A DNA stretch of 64,000 nt, from positions 186,001 through 250,000 of the forward strand of contig NZ_JADYWL010000002.1 in assembly GCF_015864825.1 (NCBI RefSeq), written 5' to 3'. Source of the DNA: Psychrobacter sp. NZS113 (GTDB lineage: Bacteria > Pseudomonadota > Gammaproteobacteria > Pseudomonadales > Moraxellaceae). Below are positions 53,262 through 63,337 of the stretch, one piece after another; position 1 is the stretch's first letter; each line of letters starts with the position of its first letter. Made by a program: the position numbers and the translations under genes. A model generated the notes under the pieces. It did no database searches. It was not told where the DNA came from and worked only from the letters and a program-made list of their open reading frames with translations.

Positions 53262-54566
53262 TCACTTAGCGTCACGGACTAATAAGACATAGTTCTTAGT
53301 CATGACCAAGTCAGCAGCATTCTCAGAGGCCATGTCATAATCAGCGGGATTGCCAGATTTTGGGTCACTGCGTTGCGCACCTGCACCATGCCAGTCGTAA
53401 TACGTTGTTGCACTTGAGTTCTTTTTACTAAAGGCTTTACCGAAAGAAATATAGTCGGCTGTGTACTTAAAATCACCTTGGGTCGTATTGGTCCATACCC
53501 ACGTAGGGTCGGCCACGGTATTGTCAGCACTTAGTGTAAAAAACTGCGTATCAATGGCCGGAAATTCACCTGCTTTTCCATCATAATCTACGATACTTTG
53601 CAGCTCTTTGGCATTTGGCAAACGCCAGTCACTATGACCTGCGAGCTTGGAATTTTTAGCGACTTTTAGAGCGTCCTGCCATGTGTATCTTGTCTCATCA
53701 TCTGCTTGCTGCCACATCAATCCAGTCGCATTATCAGTTACTGTGCCATCATTATTGGTAACAAAATCGTTGACGCCATAGACGTTTTCTGGCGCTCGTA
53801 CGCAGCGCACAAAGTTGCCTGGTGCTTGTACAGTTTTGTTGTCCGTACCAAATACATAGCCTGTTTCATACGCTTTGATATGTCCATCGGCGAAGTTAAA
53901 ACCAAACGCGGCATCGACATTTTCGGTGTTGTGTACTGGTCCGCGAGTATATTTGGTGCTTGACCAATACTGCCCGATATAAGCCATGCGTTGGTCGTAT
54001 TGAAAGTCAAAATAGTCGGTATCAATGTAAGGCGTATTATTGCTATTGTCACTAGGATCAACTATCTCACCTCGAAAATCAGCAAGAGAATACAGTTCTT
54101 TAATAGTTGCTAATCGCCAGTCATTATAGCCACCTACCTCTAGGTTGGCACAATAGTTAATAGCATCATCGTACTGATAATGTTGATAGTCAGGTGTCTT
54201 TTGCCACATTAGGCGAGTCACGTTGTCTGTCACCGTGCCATCTTGATTATTGGTATAAGACGCTTTTATACCTTTAAACTGAGCATCTTGCCCGTATAGT
54301 GCATCACTGAAAATAGGGCAGGTAATAGCCGTACCTTCATTATCAAAACAAAGCTGCTGCTGAGTGTAAATAATCGGATAGGTTAGTCCAGTTTCGTTTA
54401 ATGATGGCGAGTTTATATTTGCTTGGTTATTACTGTTAATTAATGGCTGAGAGCTACCACTACACGCGCTCAATAGACCCATAATGCTAACGCTCAACAA
54501 TGTGCCTACCAATCTTCTAGACAGTTTAGGGTAGTGATATTTATCATTTAAAATATGAATTTTCAT
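53262..54566 (-). CDS. DUF1566-repeat lipoprotein
   Basis: 434 residues with a lipoprotein signal after a basic N-terminus (LLSACSGSS). Two DUF1566 units follow: NQDGTVTDNVTRLMWQKT with GYNDWRLATIKELYSL, and NNDGTVTDNATGLMWQQAD with GHSDWRLPNAKELQSI. The domain has a C-type-lectin-like fold and is found in surface or secreted proteins, sometimes with sugar or peptide binding. Anchored in the outer membrane here, it probably binds an outside or periplasmic ligand. No partner gene is obvious; cytochrome b561 follows upstream on the same strand. Confidence 0.85.
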   Translation of the reverse strand: MKIHILNDKYHYPKLSRRLVGTLLSVSIMGLLSACSGSSQPLINSNNQANINSPSLNETGLTYPIIYTQQQLCFDNEGTAITCPIFSDALYGQDAQFKGIKASYTNNQDGTVTDNVTRLMWQKTPDYQHYQYDDAINYCANLEVGGYNDWRLATIKELYSLADFRGEIVDPSDNSNNTPYIDTDYFDFQYDQRMAYIGQYWSSTKYTRGPVHNTENVDAAFGFNFADGHIKAYETGYVFGTDNKTVQAPGNFVRCVRAPENVYGVNDFVTNNDGTVTDNATGLMWQQADDETRYTWQDALKVAKNSKLAGHSDWRLPNAKELQSIVDYDGKAGEFPAIDTQFFTLSADNTVADPTWVWTNTTQGDFKYTADYISFGKAFSKKNSSATTYYDWHGAGAQRSDPKSGNPADYDMASENAADLVMTKNYVLLVRDAK

Positions 54567-54662
54567 AGTAAGCTTTCTCGGTTAGCGTCTTGCTTGATTT
54601 GAATGATTTTAATCAAAAAATATTAATACAAACGATTTCATTGATGAATATGTGACGAATGA

Positions 54663-55271
54663 CTATTCTTTTAGAGGTGTCATTGGATAAAGCATGCGTT
54701 TTAGCACGATGTCTTTACGAATAAAGTGATGATATAAAGCAGCGCCAGCATGAACAGCAATCAATACCCATACAAAGTAGGCGCCACCTTTTTTATGAAT
54801 AAAGTCCATAGGTGCTTCAAACTGCGCCCACGTCAGACCCATCCAACCTTGGATAACGGTTTGGAATATTTGAGTATCAGAAAATTTAGGGATTTCGAAT
54901 AAGAAAAAAAGTTGTGAAGGACCACCAGTGCCAAGATAGCCTGTAAGTGGTATGACAATCATCACGATATATAACAAAATATGAGCGCCATGTGCAGCCA
55001 AATGTTCCATTTTGGTACCTGGAACGTCTTTAGGCTGTAGGTTCATAAATTTCCAAATGACTCGAAGTACAATAAATACAAAGACAGAAACACCAATCGC
55101 TGTATGAAACGAGAATAAGGATTTTGCTAGGTCAGTTTTGGCCGTCACAAACCAATGTTGGTAATAGATGATTGCATAGTTGCTAATAAATGCGAGGGCG
55201 ACAATCCAATGTAGTAGGATGGCGATCAAACCATAACTATATTTTGTATTTTTTATGGGAATAGTAGACAT
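54663..55271 (-). CDS. Cytochrome b561-family membrane protein
   Basis: 202 residues, four transmembrane helices. Helix 1 is YGLIAILLHWIVALAFISNY with a heme-binding His, helix 2 FHTAIGVSVFVFIVLRVIW, helix 3 AAHGAHILLYIVMIVIPLTGY, and helix 4 VWVLIAVHAGAALYHHFIRKD, each with the histidine ligands expected for two b hemes. It passes electrons across the inner membrane, commonly from quinol to a periplasmic acceptor or oxygen species. It is divergent from a MarR gene which probably represses it. Confidence 0.92.
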   Translation of the reverse strand: MSTIPIKNTKYSYGLIAILLHWIVALAFISNYAIIYYQHWFVTAKTDLAKSLFSFHTAIGVSVFVFIVLRVIWKFMNLQPKDVPGTKMEHLAAHGAHILLYIVMIVIPLTGYLGTGGPSQLFFLFEIPKFSDTQIFQTVIQGWMGLTWAQFEAPMDFIHKKGGAYFVWVLIAVHAGAALYHHFIRKDIVLKRMLYPMTPLKE

Positions 55272-55339
55272 GGTTTGCGCTCAATTTATTTATAAGTAAT
55301 CTGAGAGTGGAGAATAATTTTACTTTCAAGAAATTATAT

Positions 55340-55353
55340 GTTAGCATGCTAAC
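55340..55353. promoter_or_regulatory. Perfect 14-bp palindrome, candidate MarR operator
   Basis: GTTAGCATGCTAAC reads the same on both strands and lies between the divergent cytochrome b561 and MarR genes, directly before the chosen MarR start. TTAG-centred palindromes are typical MarR sites. Confidence 0.6.
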
Positions 55354-55354
55354 T

Positions 55355-55786
55355 ATGAATAAAGCAAACCATGAACATATCTTTCATTACTTACTACATT
55401 CGGCTACGTTAGTAGAAGAATATCTGCGCAATGAGCTTTTGCCATTAGGCTTAGGTCATCATCAGGCGCGCGTCATTGTAGCGCTCAACCAGATGGGCGA
55501 AGCCTCACAGGTTGAATTGGCTCGTGAGTTTGGGATAACGGCGGCCAGTATGAGTACGATGACGACACGCCTTGAAAAAGCAGGTTATATCACTCGACAA
55601 CAAGACCCATTAGCTAAGAAAAGAAATTTGATTAGTCTAACGGATAAAGGCATCTTATTACTGGCAGAGATAAACAACGTATGGGACGGAGTCGATAGTC
55701 ATATAAAGGATAAGATAGGCGAAAAACAGCTATCTTCCTTGGCTGAAGGAGTCTTGGCCCTAAGAGATGGGCTGGGCGGTAAATAA
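55355..55786 (+). CDS. MarR-family transcriptional regulator
   Basis: 144 residues from the ATG at 55355, the normal family length; the frame is open from a GTG at 55307, but that would place the palindromic operator inside the gene. The winged helix covers VELAREFGITAASMSTMTTRLEKAGYITR, followed by the wing with QQDPLAKKRNLISLTDKG. MarR proteins repress divergent genes until a phenolic or oxidant signal binds. The target is very likely the cytochrome b561 gene and itself. Confidence 0.88.
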   Translation: MNKANHEHIFHYLLHSATLVEEYLRNELLPLGLGHHQARVIVALNQMGEASQVELAREFGITAASMSTMTTRLEKAGYITRQQDPLAKKRNLISLTDKGILLLAEINNVWDGVDSHIKDKIGEKQLSSLAEGVLALRDGLGGK

Positions 55787-56855
55787 CCTGGCAAAGAAGA
55801 TTAGGCTGCGTATACAGCGTTAGCCTCGCTTGAAGTATCAGAGTTACATCTGCACTCGGTGACCTTGTATTTATTTGAAACTGAATTAATTGAAACTGAA
55901 TCAACTTTAGATTTTTGTAGAAATGTCAAAGAACACCTTGATACTTACCAATAAAGTATTTGATTGCCTGCAAAAATACTTCTTATCTATAATCGGATTT
56001 GTTATTGAGATGATTGATGGAAGAAGTAATAACATAAGCATGAACTTAGTCTTTTATAGACCCTATTTAACTTATGCGTACCTAAAATTAGGTTCACGAG
56101 TTAAAAGAGGTAATTACCTTGTAAAAACAATAATCTATATTAAAGAGAGAAATAAATAGTTCATGAACCTTAATATGTGACATATCCTGAGTATAACAAC
56201 CCTTATTTAAACTGTTGAGAGTCTTAACTGAGACACCTATAAGCTTTAGTATTAAAAGTAAAATCATCAAGCTACTACGACTGGACAAATCGTCACAAAT
56301 GCTTGCGCAGAGTATTCAGATACTGGGTCTTCGCCGCATCAAATAGCTAAACAGCATAAGACTAAGGTTAGGCAATGGCTGTTTGATAAGCTTGGAAAAC
56401 GCTAAGCAGAAATCTGACACTCTATTTGTATTTGGTGAAGGTATTATCGTTGCAGCACAGACGGGGCAGGAATCACTAGAGCTATAGGATGATGTTTTTA
56501 AAGGTTTTTCTTAAAGCGCTTGCAACAAGTCTTCAGTATTTATAACCGTAGCAAATTATGCATTCGATTCAAACCCTAACAAAATTGTCTATATAAACAC
56601 CTTATCAGAATTTTGACACCATTTCTCCTAATAAAGTATGGCTCTATGAGCCAGTGACACCACTAAGCTGTATATAGCCAGTTCAATACTAAAAAATACT
56701 GGTTAACACCTGATAAAACAAAACTTTTGTCATCATATTGTCATGACGGTATCGTATCCTTGAGCCCACTATAAATGGTGGTTGCGTATCACTGATGTCT
56801 TTATTCATTAAGTGATTCATTGATGATGGCAGACGCATCAATATAAGGTTTATCT
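55787..56855. other. 1.07-kb gene-poor stretch before the histidine kinase
   Basis: A 15-bp unit (TTGAAACTGAATTAA, second copy ending TCAA) is repeated in tandem at 55875-55904. A 78-codon open frame at 55923-56159 has no ribosome site and composition unlike its neighbours, so it is not called a gene. At about 56285-56490 two short frames on the plus strand (PHQIAKQHKTKVRQWLFDKLG and LFVFGEGIIVAAQTGQE) look like fragments of a lost gene. Nothing else is recognised. Confidence 0.4.
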
Positions 56856-59213
56856 ATGAGTGTTGCTGGTCGGCTTGGTAGTATTTCCACACGTATGCTG
56901 CTTATTTTAGCATTGGCTTTTTTACTAATTATCTTAATGGTGTACTGGGTTATCGAAACCCAAGCTAAGCCGCGCATACTGGAGATGACCTCAGAGACAG
57001 TGGTTGAAACGGGTAACGAAGTCATTAATAGCATTATGGCGAATATCAGCCACGTCGATGGACTGGCAAAGGCAGCCAGTGCGATGGCTGGCGGGTTGCC
57101 AAAAGAAGACCGCCTTTATAAAGAAACCTTTGGCAATCTCATGCAACAAACCGATCAACGGATTGTGGGCGGCGGCGTGTGGTTTGATCCAAATATGTAT
57201 GCTCAAAACCGAGAGCGCCAGTCGTTTGTGTGGGCGCGTGATGACTCAAGAAACATGCAGCCGTTAGAGTATTATAATCAAGTGCGCCAAACGCCGAGTC
57301 CCTATTATCGAGAGTGGTGGTACATTCCTGCGATGTACGCACGTCACGACCACTGTGTCTGGAGCCGGGCCTACGTCGATCCGCAAAGCAATCAGCCGAT
57401 GATGACTTGCGCCAAGGCATTATATGACAGTCGCAATCAGGCTTTTGATGGGGTAGTGAGTTTTAATCTGCTATTAGATAACCTCGATGACGCCATGAAA
57501 AAGTGGCAAGATAAGCTGGGTGGTTATGTCTTTTTGGTAGACTTGGACAATCGATTTTTGACCTTTCCTGATCAATCTATAGTCACGCAAGTGACTGAGG
57601 ACAACCCCCAAGGCGAGATGGTAACTGCACATCAATTGGCCGAGAAAAACCCTGCCTTTGCACCTATTGCGGACAGCCTAGATGATATTAACCAAACACT
57701 CATCGATGAGGCCGTTGCCAAAGATGAAGGTCGTTATACGCTCGCGGCACGTAGTATTTTGAGTACGACTAACCTGAATAAAATCGGCGAACAAGAATCC
57801 AAGTTACTGTCAGCATTACTGCTATTAAATATTGACCAAACGTTTAACTTGGTAGACAGTCACTTGATTGAGACCATCGCTGTGCCCAATGACTTTGTGT
57901 TGCAGCAGCCCGCCACCGCCTTTGTGTTTCGTATGCCATTTACCTATTGGAAGATGGTCATCGTTAAGCCCAATAATGACATGATGAGTGTGGCAAATGC
58001 ATTGTCGAACCAGCTGATTCAAACCATGCTACTGGGCTTTATTCCTATCCTGTTGTTGACCGCGTGGGTGTTCCGTCGCTACTTTACGCGACCGCTAAAG
58101 TATATGGCACTAGCAGTGGCTGATATGGGCGCATTAATTGAGCAAAAAAAATATCAACAATTAAGCGCGCTTAAACTGCCATATTCAAATGTCAGCGAAA
58201 TTCAAATAATCAGTGAGCAGACCAACCAATTGATCGACCGCGTCGTCGAAAATGAAGGCGCACTTGCTGAAATCAATGTTCATCTAGAAAAACAAGTCGC
58301 CGCCCGTACGCAAGACTTACAGCAAGCCATGGATGAGTTAAAAGCCTCACAAGTGCATCTGGTGCGCTCTGAAAAAATGGCGACATTAGGTCAAATGGTG
58401 GCAGGCGTGGCACATGAGGTCAACACGCCGCTAGGCTATGTGCGTAGTAACATGGATCTGGTCGGCGATAATCTCGTGCGTTTTGATGAGCTGCTACAGC
58501 ATACCGATCAATTATTGCATGCGTTAAAAGCGCCAACTATCAACCAAGAGCAAGTCAAGCAGCTGATAGAGCAAACGCTACAATGCTGTGACGAGATTAA
58601 AGAAGATGAAGTCAGTGAAGATTTGACCAACCTAATTAAGGACGGACTGTATGGTGTTGATCAAATTGCTGAACTGGTCGTCAGCTTGCGCGATTTTTCT
58701 CGAATTGATGAATCTAAGGTAAAAGATATCGATATCAATGAGTGTATCAATACATCATTGATTATGGCTCGCAATAACTTAAAAACGCTAGACGTCAAAA
58801 CCAATTTAGCCTCGCTGCCGCTGATTCAATGTAATCCTTCGCAAATCAACCAAGTACTATTAAACCTATTTAATAATGCCGCCCAAGCCATACCGAGTGA
58901 TCATAAAGGGACATTACAAGTCACGTCGTCTGTGGATAAGGCGCAGCAACATGTTGTGGTACGCATTATAGACAATGGATCTGGTATCAAAGAAGATGTT
59001 TTAAATCATATCTTTGAGCCGTTTTTTACCACCAAAAAAGCAGGCGATGGTACAGGATTGGGATTGGCCATTACAGCACAAATTATGGAGCAACATGATG
59101 GACGCATTGAGGTTAGCTCAATAGTTGGGGAGGGCACGACATTTACCCTCATGCTACCGATACAGTCTATCGCTCATGAAAAGAAACCTTCGCAAGCCTT
59201 ATTTGAAAGTTAA
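56856..59213 (+). CDS. Membrane sensor histidine kinase with Cache-type sensor
   Basis: 785 residues. Helix 1 lies at about 13-33 and helix 2 at about 385-405; between them is a 350-residue periplasmic Cache-like sensor (VGGGVWFDPNMY, YYREWWYIPAM, VWSRAYVDP, VVSFNLLLDNL). A HAMP-like linker and a coiled coil (about 470-505) follow. The kinase has a phospho-acceptor His near 520 in GVAHEVNTPLGY, the N box NQVLLNLFNNAAQAI, G1 DNGSGI and the F/G2 box FFTTKKAGDGTGLGLAI. It is a NtrY/DctB-type kinase. It is followed by a double-receiver regulator, its likely partner. Confidence 0.93.
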   Translation: MSVAGRLGSISTRMLLILALAFLLIILMVYWVIETQAKPRILEMTSETVVETGNEVINSIMANISHVDGLAKAASAMAGGLPKEDRLYKETFGNLMQQTDQRIVGGGVWFDPNMYAQNRERQSFVWARDDSRNMQPLEYYNQVRQTPSPYYREWWYIPAMYARHDHCVWSRAYVDPQSNQPMMTCAKALYDSRNQAFDGVVSFNLLLDNLDDAMKKWQDKLGGYVFLVDLDNRFLTFPDQSIVTQVTEDNPQGEMVTAHQLAEKNPAFAPIADSLDDINQTLIDEAVAKDEGRYTLAARSILSTTNLNKIGEQESKLLSALLLLNIDQTFNLVDSHLIETIAVPNDFVLQQPATAFVFRMPFTYWKMVIVKPNNDMMSVANALSNQLIQTMLLGFIPILLLTAWVFRRYFTRPLKYMALAVADMGALIEQKKYQQLSALKLPYSNVSEIQIISEQTNQLIDRVVENEGALAEINVHLEKQVAARTQDLQQAMDELKASQVHLVRSEKMATLGQMVAGVAHEVNTPLGYVRSNMDLVGDNLVRFDELLQHTDQLLHALKAPTINQEQVKQLIEQTLQCCDEIKEDEVSEDLTNLIKDGLYGVDQIAELVVSLRDFSRIDESKVKDIDINECINTSLIMARNNLKTLDVKTNLASLPLIQCNPSQINQVLLNLFNNAAQAIPSDHKGTLQVTSSVDKAQQHVVVRIIDNGSGIKEDVLNHIFEPFFTTKKAGDGTGLGLAITAQIMEQHDGRIEVSSIVGEGTTFTLMLPIQSIAHEKKPSQALFES

Positions 59214-59246
59214 GAGACTTCCAGCCACTTATTTAAAGAGAGCGTC

Positions 59247-60185
59247 ATGCAAAAACCAAAAATCGCTTTTATCGATGATGAGCCGCGTATCTTACGCAGC
59301 TTAAAAATGCATTTTCGCCAGTCACATGACGTATTTATTACAACCGATGCTACTGAGCTGATGGAGTATGTCAGCCAGAATGAGGTGCAAGTGGTCATCA
59401 GCGACCAACGCATGCCAGATAAGCAAGGTACGGAAGTATTAAGTGACATTAAAGCGGCTTCGCCAAATACTATTCGTATCTTGTTAACCGGTTATGCGGA
59501 TCTAAATGCCGTGATGGATTCTGTGAATGAGGGCGAAATTTATCGCTATATCACTAAGCCATGGCAAAATGATGAACTTAAAAAAATCGTTAATAAAGCC
59601 ACAGAAATTGCTCAGAAAACCCAAGAAATCACGCAAAACTCTATGGAAAAGAATGCGACTCAAAACCATGCTGGTAGTAGCACTGTTAGCAATCGCAATA
59701 TACTGGTATTAGATGACGATGAGAGTGTCTATCAACAAATAAAAAGTCATTTTAAGAGCTCTTATACCGTGAGCTGGGCCAGTAACCTTGAACAGGCCGC
59801 GAAGCTATTACAAAAAAAACGCTTTGGCGTCACTATTACGGATTCGACGCTCAATAAAGAAAATATTACACCCATCGTTTATGCCTTAAAAAACATCCAG
59901 CCAGATCTGATGGTTCTGATGTTGACGGAGTTCAAAGATGCCCATATGGTCATTGATTTGATTAATAAGGGTCAGGTGTATCGCTGTCTACCACGTCCGA
60001 CTAATTTTTCTATCATGAGTATCAGTCTTAATCGTGCTTTTGATCATCACGAAAGATTGGTGCAGCAGCCGATACTGGCGGCGCGCCATCATGTCGAAGA
60101 AGTGCCAGAGTCAGAGGCTTTTAACTTTTCTGAAAGGCTCAAAGGTTTCTTTGCCAAATTCAGAGGTTGGCGCATTAGTAGATAG
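59247..60185 (+). CDS. Response regulator with two receiver domains and no output domain
   Basis: 312 residues. Receiver 1 (about 4-120) is complete: acidic pair Asp10-Asp11, phospho-acceptor Asp53, Lys104 in YITKPW, the same pattern as RpfG/HnoC-like proteins. Receiver 2 (about 151-265) has DDD at 156-158 and Asp199, but the conserved Lys is replaced by Arg250 (LPRPTN). The C-terminal 45 residues form no DNA-binding or enzymatic domain. It probably passes or modulates the signal of the kinase 33 bases upstream, through protein contact or phosphotransfer. Confidence 0.9.
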   Translation: MQKPKIAFIDDEPRILRSLKMHFRQSHDVFITTDATELMEYVSQNEVQVVISDQRMPDKQGTEVLSDIKAASPNTIRILLTGYADLNAVMDSVNEGEIYRYITKPWQNDELKKIVNKATEIAQKTQEITQNSMEKNATQNHAGSSTVSNRNILVLDDDESVYQQIKSHFKSSYTVSWASNLEQAAKLLQKKRFGVTITDSTLNKENITPIVYALKNIQPDLMVLMLTEFKDAHMVIDLINKGQVYRCLPRPTNFSIMSISLNRAFDHHERLVQQPILAARHHVEEVPESEAFNFSERLKGFFAKFRGWRISR

Positions 60186-60452
60186 AAAGAATAGGGTATG
60201 CTAAACATTCTCTATTCATGGTTTGAAAAATCATCGGCTTATATTTGTATGAGAGGCGTTTTTATCGATACCAGCTTCAATCGATACATTATAATCCCAT
60301 GAACTTATCATCGGGTACTGTCTATTTAACATAATATACATTATGCGAAAACAAACCAACGGTTTGAATAGTTAGGCAAATAATAATTCATATCGTTTTT
60401 CATCTAAAATTTATCTTATCTCAGATATTTTTATATCATGTTTGATTATTTG

Positions 60453-60953
60453 TTAACGACAATTTTCAAGCAAATGCTTACGCAAAGTTTTACCGTCTTG
60501 ATCTAAGATTACATCCGCGACTTGGCAATCAGTATCATCTTTATTACTGCCATCACATGACAACTCATAATAAATATCACTCCCTTGGGCTAAGCTGACT
60601 TGAACAAATCCTTGTTCAGTTATTGAAAACTTTTTGTCCTGCGTATAGTCAGGATCTTGAGAATTCCAAAGTACATCGTGATCTATATTGCAGGACATTT
60701 GATTCTTATCGAAATACGCTTGCTCAAGCTGCATGGCTACTTGTAAGTCAGCATTTGCATACTGCTGTAGTACCACAGGATTGCTCATCCCTTGATCATC
60801 GATATCTTGTTGATACATCTTTTTGATGGTCGTAAGCTTTATATCGGCCATCGCAGCTTGTTTACGGTCTGATTTTGCCACATCCGCTGTAGCAGCACCG
60901 ACAGTCGTCAGCCCTATGGTTAATAACAATGTCAGCGATTTATATGTTGGCAT
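60453..60953 (-). CDS. Exported protein of unknown function
   Basis: 166 residues with a Sec signal peptide (cut after about VGAATA). The mature part starts with a helical stretch (IKLTTIKKMYQQDIDDQGM) and continues with a possible beta domain with four Cys (NQMSCNID, YYELSCDGS, DDTDCQVADVI, LLENC), likely forming two disulphides. It is a periplasmic protein with no recognised family, similar in size to small lysozyme-inhibitor-like proteins. No operon partner. Confidence 0.65.
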   Translation of the reverse strand: MPTYKSLTLLLTIGLTTVGAATADVAKSDRKQAAMADIKLTTIKKMYQQDIDDQGMSNPVVLQQYANADLQVAMQLEQAYFDKNQMSCNIDHDVLWNSQDPDYTQDKKFSITEQGFVQVSLAQGSDIYYELSCDGSNKDDTDCQVADVILDQDGKTLRKHLLENCR

Positions 60954-61207
60954 GTCTTTCTCTGCGAGCTTCTATCCTATAAGTGTTACGGTCTATTACA
61001 TCATACCTATATTAGGACTCTGCTGTATTATCGTATCATTCAGGTTTACTTGCCAAAATATCAATGACATAGCGCTTTTATGATATTTTCTTATTCGTTC
61101 TCATGACAATTTATGGTGGTTTATTAATGACTTATTAGTTAGTGATTTAGTTAGTGATGTTTCTTTCGCTAATAACTTTCGATAATAACTGTTGCAAGGA
61201 TGCTTTT

Positions 61208-61876
61208 ATGACTATATTACCTAGTTTTTTTAAGGGAAAATCTGCCAAATTAACCTATAGTAGCCTGTTATTGCTTACTCTGAGTACAACTGGTTGCCAG
61301 TCTGCTTCTGAGTCCAGTGAGTTTATCGTATCTCAACCGACCAACAGCTCATCAACACCTATTAGTGCTGATATCAGTCAACAAACCCTTAGACAGCAAG
61401 CCCTGCGCATACAACGTGCGTTGGCTAATAAGGACTTTGCTAGAATAGCCAACGATATTCATCCCACACGTGGTGTTCGTTTTTCAATGTATGCTTATGT
61501 GCGCCCTGAGTCTGATAAGATTTTTAGTCGCGAGCAATATGAAAAGTACCTACAACAGTCCAGCATTCAATTTACTTGGGGTGAAAAAGACGGCACCGGT
61601 GATTTATTAATCACGCCGCTGCCGACATACTTGGATACTTGGGTAGATAGCAAGAAATTCAATAGCGAAAACATCAGGGTCAACGAGTTAACCAATAACG
61701 GCAATTCGATCAATAATCTAAAAGAAATATATCAAAGGTCAGACGTTGTAGAGTTTTACTATAAAGGCACTGAAGAATATGCTGGTATTGACTGGCGCGT
61801 ACTACGTTTGGTGTTTGATGAGTACCAAGGTAAGCGTTATCTAGTGGCCATTATTAATGACCAATGGACGGTTTAG
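61208..61876 (+). CDS. Putative lipoprotein of unknown function
   Basis: 222 residues from the ATG 61208, which starts after GCAAGGA and leads to a lipoprotein signal ending STTGC; an upstream in-frame extension of 18 codons lacks support. After a Ser/Thr-rich linker a domain follows with RQQALRIQRALANKDFARIANDIHPTRGVRFS, then REQYEKYLQQSSIQFTWGEKDG and a beta-rich end YAGIDWRVLRLVFDEYQGKRYLVAI. This resembles a NTF2/cystatin-like lipoprotein, but the match is general. It is followed by a terminator. Confidence 0.7.
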   Translation: MTILPSFFKGKSAKLTYSSLLLLTLSTTGCQSASESSEFIVSQPTNSSSTPISADISQQTLRQQALRIQRALANKDFARIANDIHPTRGVRFSMYAYVRPESDKIFSREQYEKYLQQSSIQFTWGEKDGTGDLLITPLPTYLDTWVDSKKFNSENIRVNELTNNGNSINNLKEIYQRSDVVEFYYKGTEEYAGIDWRVLRLVFDEYQGKRYLVAIINDQWTV

Positions 61877-61918
61877 ATGAGAGAATAAGTATTTGATTTA
61901 TTGAATAAATTGTATTAA

Positions 61919-61954
61919 AAAGGGCAATGCGTCATATATGATGCACTGCCCTTT
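61919..61954. terminator. Bidirectional terminator
   Basis: AAGGGCA.TGCGTCA and TGATGCA.TGCCCTT form an interrupted stem of 14 pairs with a TATAT loop, between two convergent genes. Confidence 0.75.
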
Positions 61955-62012
61955 CTGCCTAGCTACTCATCTTATTTTCAGGTAAAAATGAGATGTATTA
62001 AAAAGCGAGTTT

Positions 62013-63065
62013 TTACTCATGAACATGCCCGTGTTCAAGTTCAGGACTATGTTCAGGCCCACCCTCAGTCTCGCCTTCAAGACTGTTTTCATTTTCTTCC
62101 TCTTCTATATAACCCTTTTCACCCATAAAGCAGCCAAAGATTTTATTTTCACCTGGTGCGGATGCATGGTAATGGTATCCGCGAATGGCGTCTGTTTCAC
62201 CGCCACACTGATCAACACCTTCTGATGTGATAGTCGTTTTGTCTGATTTTGCGTAAATAGCATAACCATCTAACGCATATCCTATCATGGCAGGATGTCC
62301 ATCCTTTTGAATACCAAGCTCAGTACAACCAGTTGCTGCATGATAATGATAGCCTTCGTGAGGATTGGCATGTGCGCCGCAGTCATCAAGGACTCCTAGC
62401 GTATGAGAGCTTATGATTAAGTCTAACGGTGCTGGCGGACCAAATAACACACCATTTAACGCAACACCTGTATTGTCACGACCTTCAATAGCTATAGGCT
62501 CGGCAACGGGAACTGGTGTTTTAGGTATCAATACGGTTTTTTTGACACCACCATCAAGCTCTTTGATCAAACAAGAGAGACAAAAATTATTAAACCCTGG
62601 AATTGGACGAGGATCCCCTGCTACTTCACAACCTCTCGCGCCATCTACAACTGTTACTTTTCCCGTTTTCACATTATACATTTGCCATTCTTTATCTTTA
62701 TATAATGTTGATAAATTCTGAATAAACGCCCCATCAACTTGATATAAAGTGCCTTTTCCATCAATCCACGTACCACCCTCTTTTGCACTCGACTCAATGG
62801 TAGGTGGGCAATAAGGCCCTTCTGGCGACGTGTCTGGATCGGCAGGTGCACCAGCAATTGTTATACGATAACAACTGGTTTTAGTGCCACCGCTCAGCGT
62901 GCAATCAACTGTTTCGATGTCACCGATAACAGCACCGTCAATAAATAATGCAGGATCAACTGGCATGCTAACAACTTTGCTAGCAGGTTCGACGTGTGTA
63001 GAAGCACAGCCATATAATAAAACCGAAAACAATAAAGCAGGAACGAACGTTAAGCTTTTATTCAT
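62013..63065 (-). CDS. YHYH-domain lipoprotein
   Basis: 350 residues from ATG 63063-63065 (an in-frame TTG four codons upstream is less likely). A lipoprotein signal ends in LLYGC. The YHYH domain is duplicated in its name motif: HEGYHYHAATGC and IRGYHYHASAPG, with ALDGYAIYAKSD and CGGETDA between them. The C-terminal tail is rich in Glu and His (ending HGHVHE) and could bind metal. Such proteins are surface or periplasmic, and the function is not established. It stands alone, convergent to the lipoprotein gene at 61208. Confidence 0.88.
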   Translation of the reverse strand: MNKSLTFVPALLFSVLLYGCASTHVEPASKVVSMPVDPALFIDGAVIGDIETVDCTLSGGTKTSCYRITIAGAPADPDTSPEGPYCPPTIESSAKEGGTWIDGKGTLYQVDGAFIQNLSTLYKDKEWQMYNVKTGKVTVVDGARGCEVAGDPRPIPGFNNFCLSCLIKELDGGVKKTVLIPKTPVPVAEPIAIEGRDNTGVALNGVLFGPPAPLDLIISSHTLGVLDDCGAHANPHEGYHYHAATGCTELGIQKDGHPAMIGYALDGYAIYAKSDKTTITSEGVDQCGGETDAIRGYHYHASAPGENKIFGCFMGEKGYIEEEENENSLEGETEGGPEHSPELEHGHVHE

Positions 63066-63337
63066 TATGATTACCAAAATTTATGAAAATAAAACGCATG
63101 CTTTAACAGTGCCAATTATTATCTATTACAACACTGTATATTGCATCATAATACGATAAAGCTCGGTTTTTCTAAAGTATTTATTTCATATATCTACATA
63201 GTAAGATTCTATCTGTTTTTCTAATTATGATGAACCTGGTCTTTTGAATCTACCAACATGCAGCAGGACAAGCCATCTATAATTGCCTATTAAGGAAGGC
63301 TTACTGACCACTTTTATTTTGATAATAAAACTGTTCA

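Noticed and set aside
55923..56159. 78-codon open frame on the plus strand in the 55787-56855 spacer
   Set aside because: No ribosome site, no recognisable motif and low-complexity composition; it lies in AT-rich gene-poor DNA.
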